Shown: positions 11,945 through 22,715 of the stretch, in pieces
Position numbering within the stretch: position 1 is the stretch's first letter
Layout of the letters: each line of letters opens with the position of its first letter
Source: Thermomucor indicae-seudaticae
Taxonomy: Eukaryota; Mucoromycota; Mucoromycetes; Mucorales; Lichtheimiaceae
DNA length: 56,421 bases
NCBI GenBank assembly: GCA_000787465.1
Contig: JSYX01000198.1
Coordinates: 1-56,421 of the forward strand
Reading direction: 5' to 3'
Made by a program: the position numbers and the translations under genes
Notes under the pieces: model-generated
The model's input: only the letters and a program-made list of their open reading frames with translations
Told to the model about the DNA's origin: nothing
Databases searched by the model: none

Positions 11945-14140
11945 CTACTGCTGCTGCTGTTGTTGTTGTTGTTGTTGGACCAGAGCGACGGCCACATCCA
12001 CCTTGGCCTTCAAGTCTTCATGATCACACATGGCGTGCGCCAGATCCTGCAGCGGCACCGTATCCAACAGCTTAATCGTGATCTTGGGCGCGTGCCTGAC
12101 ACCCGTCGCCTTGACCAGCGGAAACAGCCGGTCGCCCAGTCTCTGTTTCTTTTCGTGCGTCGTCAGTCCCTCCAGCGACGCCAGAAACGCGTCCATTTCC
12201 TTGCGCCGTTCTTCCTCCTGGGCCGGCTCTTGTTGATCTGCATGATCACCCTTTGGATCTTGAACCACCACTTGTTCTTCATCTTCTTCTTCTTGAAAGA
12301 TCGCAAGCGCTTCCTTGGCCGACTGGATCTTGGACTGCAGAAACGCCGGGTTAAACAGACACAGCGAGCGCTCCTTGCGGTTCAGCGTCAGCAGCATGTC
12401 CACAATGTCATCGTCGTCCGCGTCATCCCCTGACGACGACGACGCCCGGATCGCTTCGATCATCCGCTGCCGCTGCAGCTTGGACGTCGTCTCCGTCATG
12501 ATCGATTCGATCGAGCCGCTGCGACGCAGCGTCGGTCGGTTGTGCACGTACACCGTCGCAGCTTGCGTACTCAAAGTCGCAGTCGCAGTCGTCGTAGGAG
12601 TACTAGGTACCTATCCAAAATATCATTAGAATAAGAAACCAAAAACCCTGTATGCACTACGATAGATTACCCCGATAGGACTGCTGCCGTTTGGAAAAGA
12701 TAGTATCCTCATAGGACTGTTTGTGTTTGCAAGAGGAGGTCTCGCTTGAAAAGGTGTTGTATAGAGTTCAGTTGCTGCTGGTGGTGGTGGTGGTGGTGGC
12801 GGCACCGCAGGCATGTAATAACCCGGCATTTCCTGCTGCTGCTGCTGTGTCCTCGGCTTTTTCGGTTCGTGATACGCAACGACGATGGGTTTGCTCAAGA
12901 TCCATTTGCCGTTCATTTCCTGGAGCGCCCTCGACGCTTCCTCGGCTTTGCTGAAGCTGACGAAGCCGAATCCCTTGGACTGCTTCGTCTGCGGGTTCTT
13001 CATCACACGCGCCGAAATGATCTTGCCGTATTTGCGAAAGTGGCTGAACAGATCCGAACTCTTTACGTTCAGGTCGAGGTTCTTGATGTAAAGGTTGGTA
13101 AAGTCCACCGGTGCTGCTTCAGACACGGATCTCTGCTGCTGCTGCTTGGGCTTTTTTATGGGTCATTGAGTGATCTATCAATCTATCTAGGACATGAGTT
13201 ATCTATTTACCTGTTCTGATGTCTGCTGCTGCTGCTTTTCTGTCTCGGCTCTCATTTTCTTGGAAACAAATGGAAATACAGTACTACACATATAAAAATA
13301 GTTGGCACTTGTCCGCTAATCAATGAAAGCAACTTACATGATGTTGCCGCAAACCCACTTATTGTTCTAATCAAATCAAATCAAATAATTAGACATAGCG
13401 CACCTCCTATAATGATAATTAAAGTTGTACCATTCCCAATATGGCTTTATCCGCGTCATGTGCTCTGAAATATTGAACCAGGGCCGTGCCTCGAAAGAGA
13501 GATCCTTGCTCCATGATTATCTTGCACAGGTTCATCGGACCAAATGGCCGGAAAAGGTCATACAGCAGCTTATTGGTCGTCTGAAGAGGCAGGTTGCGCA
13601 CCTGGAGAATGCCTGACAGGGCTTGCGGCTCAGCCGTCCCAGGGCAGATCTTTAGCTGCAGTCGCACATCGCCCTTGATGTTGGCTCCATTCAATAATGT
13701 GTATGCGAGATCGGCTATTATTATTATTAATTATTATTGTTAGGAGCCATCTCTTCTCCTTGTACCAAACGAAAAAAAAACTACGAACCCTGGGCTTGGC
13801 TTGCGAATCGAATGTACCCAGATGAAAATAGCCCGACACGCCGCAACTGAACTCTGTAAAAGTGTCAAAAGTTTGGTGTGGAAAATCAACATGGAAAATC
13901 AAAGAAAGAGAGCACTTACTCGATGGCGTCGCAGGTGCTGACGAGTTGCATAATGTCGGACTCGGAAATGAAAGCAGGTACTCCATCCAAGTAAAGTTTA
14001 TCCGACACCAGAAAATCATAATACTGCTGCTGCTGCTGAAAAAGAAACGGCTGGATGACCATACGGTTGTTGTTGCTGTTCAGCCCGTAAAGTGGGCGGC
14101 TTTTCGGCAGTTTGATGACCGGTTTCATCATATCCGTCAT
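11945..14140 (-). CDS. Rrm4-like RNA-binding protein: three RRMs plus C-terminal MLLE
   Basis: Seven exons (14140-13920, 13853-13789, 13714-13431, 13366-13338, 13250-13211, 13150-12671, 12610-11945) join in phase to about 594 residues. A divergent RRM1 (KLYLDGVPAFISESDIMQLV, then GYIRFASQAQADLAYTLLNG) is followed closely by RRM2 (GILQVRNLPLQTTNKLLYDL) and a Gln-rich linker. RRM3 is canonical (TNLYIKNLDLNVKSSDLF, RNP1 KGFGFVSFSKAEEASRAL). A Pro/Gln linker leads to a C-terminal MLLE/PABC domain (QRLGDRLFPLVKATG, then APKITIKLLDTVPLQDLAH). Poly(A)-binding protein has four RRMs, so three RRMs plus MLLE instead match Ustilago Rrm4, which moves mRNAs on endosomes. A 5'-UTR intron is likely at about 14158-14207. 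The Rrm4 assignment is inferred from layout; the domains themselves are clear. Confidence 0.8.
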
Positions 14141-14787
14141 GGTGGACTGATATCTACATGAGATTTAGATGTCAAGAGAAAGTCAGTGTGTTAGCATGGG
14201 CTTACCTGATGTTATGTTAGGGTATCCAATCAAATAAAGAAAGAAAAAAAGAGAAGAAAGCGAAAGAGAGAGAGGGAAAGATGGGCGCATACAAGTGCAT
14301 GCATGCATATATGTAGACAGATTTTGTGACGCGTTGGGTGGTACCCATCATCTTGGGTGCTCTGTCCATGCAAGCTGCTCGCGCCGTTTCATATTCCGCT
14401 GTCATTTCTCTCTCTTTCTGTTCCTTGTTGCACAGCGATCTTGTCTCGTAGCGTTTCTCTCTTTTTTTTTAACTTGGTCACCATGTGCCTTGTGCAAACG
14501 TTATATGAACATCTTGGCAGCACCAATTTGACAAAAGAAAATAATCCGGGATCGGCGCCTCCTTATCCAGGGCCAACTCACTACTGGGAAACACTCCGCA
14601 TCCGACTGCAGTACAACAAGCCATGAAATGACAACTCGTGGAACGATGACGAATGACGTGACACACACAGAGAGAAAGTGCTACGCTTCACACACTGGTT
14701 TGTCTTGATCGATTCCATTTCGAACGAAAAGAAAAGAATGCGCCTTTATGCATTGAACATATATTACAAACAAAATGACCAATCATA

Positions 14788-15531
14788 TTATGAGCTCGCC
14801 GTCTGCTTTGAATCACGATCCAAAGGAACCCACGGCAAGGACTCCATCTTGGCTCGGATGCTCCTGGTCGGCTTGCCAGCCTTTTCATAGATCGACAGCA
14901 AAACGTGGTAATGGAACCGGTTGGGTTCGATCCCGTACCGCTGCTGCATCTGCTTGATTCGTTTCTCTGCCCTGTCCACTGCCGACGACGTCGTTGAGTT
15001 CCGGTACGCCGTCAGCAGGATCGTAAACGTCTGTTCATTCGGAAAATGCCCTCGTTTCCGCATCTAACATTTTGCACGTCAGTCAGTCAGACAGACACTG
15101 AACAGTTCTCGTCTACCAATCGATCGATCGACATTTACCTGGACAAAACACTTGTCGGCTTGGTTCGCTTTCCCTTCTCTTGCAAGCGCCTTGAGAATCA
15201 GATTCCAGGCCGCGGTCGATTGCAAATCAACACGGAGCGCCGTCAGGTACTCGAGCGCGTCCTGGACCGTCGCTCGCTCAAGCAGCTTCGACACACACTG
15301 TGACGCTATATACTGATCTTTTGGGACATAGTATAGCTGAGGATTCGCGCGTGCGGCCGGTGAATCGATCTTGAGTCGCCACGCATGTCGAACCGACGCA
15401 CTTGAAAAAAAGGTTCTTCCCAATTGGGCCGGCCGCCGCCGTTGTTGTTGTTGTTGTTGTTGTAAACGATGAAAACACGAATCACACACCGATCGAAACA
15501 ATTGACGATAGCTCGAAATGGCATGCATCAT
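14788..15531 (-). CDS. PPR-like protein, probably mitochondrial
   Basis: Two exons (15531-15139, 15063-14788) give about 222 residues. The N-terminus (MMHAISSYRQLFRSV, then an Arg/Gln-rich stretch and GRTFFSSASVRHAWRLKI) looks like a mitochondrial presequence. The rest shows repeated antiparallel-helix segments of pentatricopeptide type: QSTAAWNLILKALAREGKAN, PNEQTFTILLTAYRNS and EPNRFHYHVLLSIYEKAGKP. PPR proteins bind organellar RNA and control its processing or translation. The reading ends soon after the third repeat, short for the family, so a further 3' exon between 14470 and 14780 may have been missed. Start at 15531 or the adjacent ATG at 15528. Confidence 0.7.
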
Positions 15532-16829
15532 TCTGTAAGATCGCCAACGAAAAAAAAATAAAAGATAACAGTGTTGGTTCGCCGACAGAAAACACCCTTC
15601 TTTTTCCTGCATTCTATCTATCAACGAGGGCCATGAATAGGACCCGCGTCCATTGTCGCGTATTCCATGATATCCAGACATGACAGTTTTGCTTATGCTA
15701 ATGATACCTCGTCCACAATCGAGGTGGACCATGACAATCTTTACAAAAGGATTGCTCATGCAAGATGAACAACAACCAGATCAACAGCCACCATCTCTGC
15801 TTTGCAAAGCACACCAATCAGCCGCGCCTATGCGGCGAAACATGACAGTGGGTGGATGCTTGACCCTATCACTGCACATACGTGGTCCTGGTCCACGTTG
15901 CGCTGCTGGCCAGCAAGCCTCATGAGTTAATTTACCCAGAAGAGCCTGCAGAGAATGCGGCGTGTGTTGCTGGATGAACGACGTTCAGCAGCAGCATGAT
16001 GCTGCTGGAGGTTGGCCAGCCAGAGCAAAATGGGGTACCTGAGGCTGGATCGAGGGGGGGGAGGAGGTCTAATACAGAGAGCAATACGATAAAGTCCAGT
16101 ACATCATGTCCATCGTTGACCATGGTTACGAGAGGAAAAAAAGGATGCATTTGTTGCCAGGCCTCCTATAAAAATCACTGATAAAGTGCATGTCCCGACG
16201 ATCCATGTACCGAAATCCTTTGAGCAAAGGACACACTTCATCTCTCTCATCGTCATCATACATATCATCTTTTGGGCGCGCTTGTTCTTATTGGTGTCAG
16301 CTTTATCGATATAACTCCGCTCATGTTATATATATTTTTTACTGCTTTATACGGGCGTGTTTCTACGGGAAAAAAATTTCGTTTTCTTTTTTCTTTTTTT
16401 TTCCTGGTTTGAGCGACAAAGTGTAAGTTGCGCTTTTTTCTGTCATGGATTATTTCTTTTGGGGAGTGGGGAATTGTCGATCTCTCTCTCTCTATCTCTC
16501 TCTGTCTTTCCGCACAGACGTTCCCCCCCTTTGTGGCGTGTTTAAAAAAAATGCAAAGTCAGCTTGTATCGCCGCCCAAGAGAACCCTTTTGTGCCAAGT
16601 TGCTTTTTTTTCGGGGGTTGTGTGCAGGCGCACTCTGGTATTTACTACGGGGGTTTGTTGAAGGGAAAAGAAAGAAAAAGAGAGAGAGGTGTGTGTGTCA
16701 TTCTCTCGGCATCATGACACTGGGAGAATGAATAATGTTTCCACTGACATTGTCTGCCTGACAGGATCGAATAACTCTCCGCTTCAAACAAACAATCGAT
16801 AAGTGCTTTGACAGATCTCGAACAAAATA
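15532..16829. other. Intergenic region between divergent genes
   Basis: This 1.3-kb gap holds the promoters of the PPR gene (-) and the Zn2Cys6 gene (+). Long T tracts and CT-rich microsatellites (16380-16400, 16480-16510) suggest promoter pyrimidine tracts upstream of the regulator gene. A short frame at 15680-15925 (+) and fragments near 15680-15780 look partly coding but show no recognisable domain. Confidence 0.45.
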
Positions 16830-18151
16830 ATGCAGTCCATGCCATACTACCAACAGGGCTACCAAGTAGCCACAGCAGCAGCCGCGGCGAGCTACGGATC
16901 GCCCGTGCCCTCCACAACAACAGCCACAGCCACGACCCATGCATCCGTGATGAACACCGCCGTCCCATCCATCGTGTCCGGCGGACTGCCGCCGCTTCCA
17001 CACCTGATTCCAGACTCCATACACGCTCCTGTGCCTCCCAACACACAACCCAAGCGCAAACAAGTCAAAAACGCATGCAGTAAGTAGTTCAGACACACCT
17101 TGGGAGGGTGGTTTATCGGACCCCGGATTAACCACCGTTCTCCAATCATACATAGCAAACTGCCAAAAGGCCTGCAAAAAATGCGATGATGCTAGACCTT
17201 GCCCGCGCTGTATCAAGTACGGTATCGCGGACACGTGCGTCAACTCGGTTCGTAAAGAACGCAAAAAGGGGATCAAACGGGGTCCATACAAACGGAGAAC
17301 AAAAGGTACAATAAGCAAAGGGGAAAAAACCGGGTCTGTCTGTCTGTAAATATCGAAAGTGGGGCTCATCGTCCAAATGTATAGAAGAGGGAACGCCGAC
17401 GCCAAAGAGTGAAGAACAGCAGCAGCAGCAGCAGCCATTGGCGGCAGCAGCAGCAACAGCAGCAGCCGATCATCAGTCGCCACAGTCTGTTACTACGAGT
17501 ACACCTTACGCGACAGCGATGCGTCCTCCTCCTCCTCATCCAACCATGGCAGCAGCAACAGCAGCATTCGGCTACCCAGGCGGTTACGGTCAGGCCTACG
17601 AAGCGTATTACGCCGCTTATCAAAAAGAAATGTTGCCGCATCCGTACATGATGTATCCTGGCCTGGGCTATCCGGTATTGATGCCAGGTAACCAACAACA
17701 ACAACAACAGCCGCAGCAGCCGCAGTCGCATCAGCAACAGCCAGCACAGGGCGCTTATCAACATACGACTACTCCGCAGCAGCAGTCTTATAGTACGTTC
17801 ATGCATCACCCATCGCTTCAGCAGCAACAGCGACAACCGTTTGGCGAGCACATTCTTCAACAACAACAGCATGGTCCCTTGTATTATGCGCAGCCATCAC
17901 AGCAATCTTCTTCAGGCCGATCCAGTTCTCCTCATACTGAATTAGTCAAGGAAAACAATAATCAGCAGCAGCAGCAGCAGGAAGTAGTAGTGACACCGAT
18001 TCCAAGCAGTTCAACCACCACGCCGTCCTCGGGATCCACGCCGCCCGAAGAAGATGAATCCAAGTTTGCACGTCTCTCTCAACTTTGTACAGCAGCATTG
18101 CATTTCAATAACAACAATGAAAACACCAGCAGCAGCACGACGGAAAAATAA
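16830..18151 (+). CDS. Zn2Cys6 transcription factor, Gln-rich
   Basis: Three exons (16830-17079, 17156-17305, 17385-18151) give about 388 residues. The binuclear zinc cluster spans the first splice junction: PKRKQVKNACTNCQKACKKC, then DDARPCPRCIKYGIADTC, spacing C-x2-C-x6-C-x5-C-x2-C-x7-C with one extra Cys. A basic region follows (RKERKKGIKRGPYKRRTK), which usually sets DNA contact and linker. The remainder is low-complexity Gln, Ala, Pro and Ser with Tyr-rich patches and no visible fungal-specific middle homology domain, so the protein is a compact regulator with a possible Gln-rich activation tail. The cluster sequence with the KRGPYKRR extension is a conserved fungal type, but I cannot name the pathway. 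Long T and CT tracts upstream suggest a regulated promoter. Confidence 0.88.
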
Positions 18152-19792
18152 TCTTCATCATTATTTGTATCTATAAATTTGTTTGGCTAGCAAAGCAGCA
18201 AAATAGATTGATTCATGTGTGTTGTACAGGGTTTCTTTTCTTTTTTGGGGGGCACACGTGTACACATACACACATTTTTGTGCTTTATGACGATGATTTG
18301 CGTACGAGATCGCGAGAGAGGTGTTTCGTTGGCGCGCTGTTTGTATATACTTTTTGTGTGTCCTAGCCCAATTCTCAACGAGTATAATAACCATGACATC
18401 CCCTTGATGACAGTGCAATCCATGTGATCTTCGCGAAGCTCCATTGGGAATCACCTAGGCAAAGAATAAAAAAAACGAGCGGTGGAAGCAGGATCGCTAC
18501 GGGTGGGTTACTAGCTTTGCCCATGGTTACAAAGCCTCCACCACCATCACTTGGGAGCCCAGACGCAGTGGATACCTTCCCCCGGCCAGCCTCGATGACC
18601 GGCGGGTGGGGGGACTTTTTTGCCGCTTTTATACCTTTGCAATGACCTCTCCGCTTTTGGTGTCACCGTGTCAGAAATGTCCAGCTCTGTGCAATGTCTT
18701 AAGTCTTGTATTGAGATGGGGGCGCCAGCAAACCTCATCACCCAAGTATGTAACCTATTGTGGCGGACGAACGGGGTGAGTTTTCATCTTCCCTGGTCTT
18801 CTTCTTGACACTTATCGGCTTGGATCTGCGCGATCTAATCCAGCGTTCCAGAGATACAGTGTTCAAGGGTGAAATGTCACAACAATTCAAAATAAAAGAT
18901 AACAAAGAATAAGCGAGACTCAAAAAAGACTGTTTTTTACTAAGTGACATTTCTCCTCTACTTATATTGTTGTTGTCTTCTCTGTTGCCAATTGAGGTGA
19001 GAAAGAACATAACGGTTCAGTTCATAACAGAAGGTATGATCTTTGATTGTATCAGAATGTGTTGTCAGAGTTTTGTCTGGACCCCTGATTCTGGAAACTA
19101 TAAGATATGCATAAGCTTGGAATGTGGGGCATAATGGAATTGACCACAGTAACACAATTGATACTCAGAATTGCGTCATGGTCCAGGAACCAGGTATCCC
19201 GTTTCCCAAAATAGTGATGACAAGATGTCAGGATACGACCGCTCTAATAAACATGCTACTACAAAAACGTTATATGAGAATCATATCAACAAAGCCTACC
19301 TTGACTTGCAGCAATGATCGGTATATCACCGGTAACAGGGTATATAATCTGACACTTTGACGGCAACGTCGAACCGTTTGGAGCTCCACAAGCCGATCCA
19401 TTGCAGCCCCCTTTAACATCCAGGCGGTAAGTGCTTCTTTTTCTTCTTTTCCTAAAGGATAGATCAGATTGTGCGGTCCATTTGACATCACTGAGTTGGC
19501 CGACTAATGTAACTTTTTACCACCTACCATCAATGGAGCAGACCGCAGACGAGCCGGATTCGCGACGATGAAACAATCGACCTCGTACGAAGAACTGATG
19601 CGGTATAATTGGGCTTGAAGAGTTGAGAGTATGGCCCGTCTTGATTCGTCGAGCTAGAGCGAGCAACACTTCTGCAAAAGTCGTAAGCTCGACATCTCTT
19701 TGACCGATCCTTTTTTTATCCACACTTGTTGTGAATTTAGCTACGGTGTTTGTGCAAAGCGATGCGGCCATTCAGAGTAAAGCAGGGTTATA
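18152..19792. other. Gene-poor region left of the transposon
   Basis: I can name no gene here. On the minus strand, 19270-19771 contains two coding-like frames broken by stops (ESRRAILSTLQAQLYRISSS in one frame, then TAG, then NGPHNLIYPLGKEEKEALTA). This looks like the remains of a gene of unknown family. The rest is AT-rich with the 3' end of the Zn2Cys6 gene at its left. Confidence 0.4.
19270..19771 (-). pseudogene. Possible decayed gene of unknown family
   Basis: Read on the minus strand, one frame runs RRAILSTLQAQLYRISSSYE, VDCFIVANPARLRSAPLM, then a TAG, then SNGPHNLIYPLGKEEKEALT and AWMLKGAAMDRLVELQ. At least one further stop lies upstream. A small intron could remove the TAG, but the only fitting GT-AG pair is about 25 bases long, too short. 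The composition is coding-like; the family is not recognised. It lies immediately left of the Tc1 element. Confidence 0.3.
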
Positions 19793-19902
19793 CAGTCATC
19801 GGAACGTGATTGGGCAAGCTTCACTGATTTTTGGTCACATCCGAAAATGGATTGGGCAGCTTACCTTGGGCAGCTCGGCTGGGTTTGGTCAACTGAGGGC
19901 AA
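19793..19902 (+). repeat. Left terminal inverted repeat of the Tc1 element
   Basis: A 110-bp repeat starting CAGTCATCGGAACGTG and ending ACTGAGGGCAA; it matches the reverse complement of 21368-21477 at every position I compared. Similarity stops abruptly just inside (AATTGGGCGACC on the left, GCAGATCTCTCC on the right). Confidence 0.95.
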
Positions 19903-20040
19903 ATTGGGCGACCCTGAGCATTTTGGGCACGAGAAAGCCTTTTAAGCAATCGTCCATCTTTTTCAGTGCTCAAGTCATCAACACAATTTGTGCATTATCA
20001 GGGTCCGAGCGAGCCAGAAATCTACGATCCCCCTGAACCA

Positions 20041-21314
20041 ATGGACATCGAATCTGGCGAGGGCGAGGTTGTTACCCTTGTTACTATGAGTACTTGGGAA
20101 GGCACCTCACGCGCAGTCGATCTATCGCCTAGCAACGCGCCAAGCGATTCATCGTTCGGAATCGTAGCATATAGTTCATCGTCTGGTGACGCAAAAGTAC
20201 ATGGTGCGAAAGAGGTACGTGGATCGCGTGGGCCCTACAAAAAATATACGGAGGACGATGTAGCCAATCTGGTACGGCTACTACAAGAAAACCCTTTTAT
20301 GTCTAAAGCTGAGGCCGCTCGAAGAACAGGCATCGCACGCACGACGGCTGGCAGGTTGATTGACGAATGGATAAGGACCCAGAAAGTACTGAGTTACCTG
20401 GGCAGTCTAAGAAAGCTAGCCGTGCCGCAGATGATCCTCGAAATAAGATCAGAGCGGAACACACCACCTTGACCATAGACTACATTGACAAAAACCCAAC
20501 AGCCGTTGTTGACGATGTAACGAACGATCTTTGCGCCAAGTTTGATGGTCTGTCGATAACCTCGTCAGCCGTGGAAAAGCATATGAAAACGCACTGCTCT
20601 TTATCCTTGAAGCGGGTTCATCCACAGGTACAGGCGCGTAATGCTGAGAGAACCATATTTATGAGACAGGATGCAGTGCAATTATGGATCAAGAACGGCG
20701 TCGACTTCATGACCAACTGCGTCTTTATTGATGAGGCAGGATTTAACCTCCATCTGGTCCGCCTATACGCTTGGTCAAAGAAAGGAAAGCCTGCAAAGGT
20801 GGAGGTGCCGAATAACGCAGGGATAAACCTCAGTATCCTTCGCTGCATTAGTGCAGAAGGCATCATCCATATTTCTAAGCGAGACCCCAAGCCATCCAAA
20901 AAGCGTCGACGGAATGAAACCAGTACAGCATCTGGCCCTGGCACGACCTCCGAGCACTTTCTGGAATACCTTGAAGACATGATGGATACACTGGACGAAC
21001 ACGGCATGCAGGGCAGATATTTAGTCTTGGACAACGCGCACATCCATCACACCCAGAAGGTTCAAAACGTAGTGTCGGCAAGAGGATATCATCTGCTCTT
21101 CTTACCACCTTATTCCCCGTTTCTCAACCTCATCGAGGAATGCTGGTCCAAACTGAAGGCAAACGTGAGACGAGGCCCAGTGAAGACAAGCCGTGATCAG
21201 CTTTCAGCCCGTATCCGCGAAGCAGCAAATAAGATCACACAGCAAGATTGTCGTAATTGGGTTCTGCATGCTCAATCGTACTGGCAGCGATGTCTTAGCA
21301 TGGAAGATCTGTAA
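20041..21314 (+). CDS. Tc1/mariner (DDE_3) transposase
   Basis: Two segments lie in different frames. The first (20041-20385) encodes a Ser-rich leader and a helix-turn-helix (MSKAEAARRTGIARTTAGRL), for binding the terminal repeats. The second (20448-21314) encodes the catalytic domain. Its acidic triad is visible: Asp in CVFIDEAGFNLH, Asp in YLVLDNAHIHH and Glu in PFLNLIEECWSKLK, followed by the usual basic helix. A 62-base intron (20386-20447, GTACTG to ATAAG) joins the two in phase (EWIRTQK to IRAEHTTL), giving about 403 residues. If that intron is not spliced, the copy has a -1 frame break there. The ATG at 20041 begins MDIESGEGEVV; upstream frame has no ATG. All catalytic residues are present, so activity is possible. 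Confidence 0.88.
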
Positions 21315-21367
21315 GAAAACCAATAAACAAGGACCTGAAGGACAGATGATCTAAAGGAGAGATCTGC

Positions 21368-21477
21368 TTGCCCTCAGTTGACCAAACCCAGCCGAGCTGC
21401 CCAAGGTAAGCTGCCCAATCCATTTTCGGATGTGACCAAAAATCAGTGAAGCTTGCCCAATCACGTTCCGATGACTG
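21368..21477 (-). repeat. Right terminal inverted repeat of the Tc1 element
   Basis: Reverse-complement copy of 19793-19902; ends with CCGATGACTG at 21477, followed by the duplicated TA. Confidence 0.95.
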
Positions 21478-21589
21478 TATTAGACCGGACGGGCGATGTT
21501 CTACTATTTTACCTGGAAAGCCGTTCTTGCACCACACTTGCGCTTGTTTCATTTCATTTTGCCATACAATCGTTGCTTTCTAGATCAAT

Positions 21590-22200
21590 CAACTGAAAAC
21601 ACCGCGATGCAAGTCAATATTGTAAGTCGTTTGCAACAGCAGAGAATAATGCAGTGACCGGTGAAAAGACGTCCCATACAGGCTTGCCGCTCCGACCATG
21701 GCTACATGGGGTTTAACGAAATTCGATGAAAGACAGAGAGGATTCAAGAAAAGAACAAGGAGCAAATCGAAAGCGCTTTTCTGTCCATTTTATACGGTCT
21801 GACGATGTATGTCAGCATCCATTTTCATGCAACTTGTCTGTTTCATGACATCGAAAACCTTTCAGTCTTGTTGGCCATATAGCACCTCGATTACGTTCGA
21901 TTTGGAGAATTAAGTCAAACAGGAAAATAAGATTGGGACAATACTGTTGAGATGAACCGATCAGCCCAAGTTTGCCCTTCGCTCCAGGGGACAAGACATT
22001 GCAGTTCCATGCTTTTCTCATGGAAGATGGTCCTGAATCCTATACTGGACCAGTCCTGAAATTTTTGTCGCTTGCTGGTCCCTTTCCGGGGTGACATGTT
22101 TTTTGAGACGTCGCTTGTTTCTTTCCTGGAAGACCGTACAAACGCTAGAACCATTCTTTTACTGAGTGCGCCCATGATTCGCTCGAAATATGCACAGCAA
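21590..22200 (+). repeat. Dispersed degenerate repeat, copy B
   Basis: Shares ordered blocks with copy C (7041-7860, minus strand) and copy A (35945-36495): GAATAATGCAGTGACCGGTG, CTGTCCATTTTATACGGTCT, ACTTGTCTGTTTCATG, ATCGAAAACCTTT, CGATTTGGAGA and TGATTCGCTCGAAA. Identity is moderate and gaps are frequent. Reading frames are broken. The Tc1 element ends about 110 bp to the left, and resemblance to copy C appears to continue into the sequence between, so the transposon may sit inside this repeat. Confidence 0.55.
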
Positions 22201-22715
22201 AGACGCTATATGACAGTGCATAGAGTGATTTCAAGTAGAATCAAGTGAGACATACCAGAGCGTACATGGTAGAAAACTCGTTTTGAAAGAGAAGGAGACT
22301 GTCCAAGTTATGACGGTAACCGTAAATGACTGGCTGGCTGGACCACAAGGTCCTCTCCATCCGACACGCAGAACTCGCATGCAGTAGATAACCACGACCA
22401 CGCATGTTACCTTTACATGCCTTCCTTATCGCCCTGCTTCCATACATAGGCTTATCAATTCAAGTATCTATTTCCGCGCGCCGCAAAATGATCTAATTGA
22501 CAAGGATGTTGTGCAGAAACAAGACACATAAAAACAGCGCTAAACTAAAACCTCTGGAATCTCGTACGCAAAATCATCGTTAATAAAGCACACAACAGCT
22601 AAACGCAATATTCATTTCTTACAAACGCAAATGTATGGTGTACAATAATGGACCGCGCAAAACTGACGGGAAAAAACCCTGTACTATTATTATTATTATT
22701 GTTATTATTATCAAA
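22201..22715. other. Intergenic region, no gene recognised
   Basis: I see no supported gene. The right half is likely the 3' untranslated region of the mitochondrial carrier on the minus strand, with an ATT-trinucleotide run at 22685-22710. Confidence 0.45.

Larger units (their letters stand above)
19793..21477 (+). mobile_element. Full-length Tc1/mariner-type DNA transposon
   Basis: The element is 1,685 bp, bounded by TA on both sides (19791-19792 and 21478-21479), the target-site duplication of this superfamily. Its ends are inverted repeats of 110 bp, 19793-19902 and 21368-21477, that I read as identical base for base; both begin CAGTCATCGG. One transposase gene fills the interior. Identical long repeats and an open transposase frame point to recent movement. 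Other copies may exist elsewhere in the genome. Confidence 0.93.

Noticed and set aside
11867..12433. Plus-strand frame opposite the Rrm4-like MLLE exon
   Set aside because: Sense strand is minus, with an MLLE domain; the plus frame is a shadow.
14217..14405. Short minus-strand frame considered as an upstream exon of the Rrm4-like gene
   Set aside because: No good donor leads to the next exon; a non-coding 5'-UTR intron (about 14158-14207) explains the region better.
17366..17872. Leu/Arg/Cys-rich minus-strand frame
   Set aside because: Complement of the poly-Gln region of the Zn2Cys6 gene.
20386..20405. 20-base intron as the join between the two transposase frames
   Set aside because: It would restore phase but is far too short for spliceosomal removal; the 62-base option fits better.
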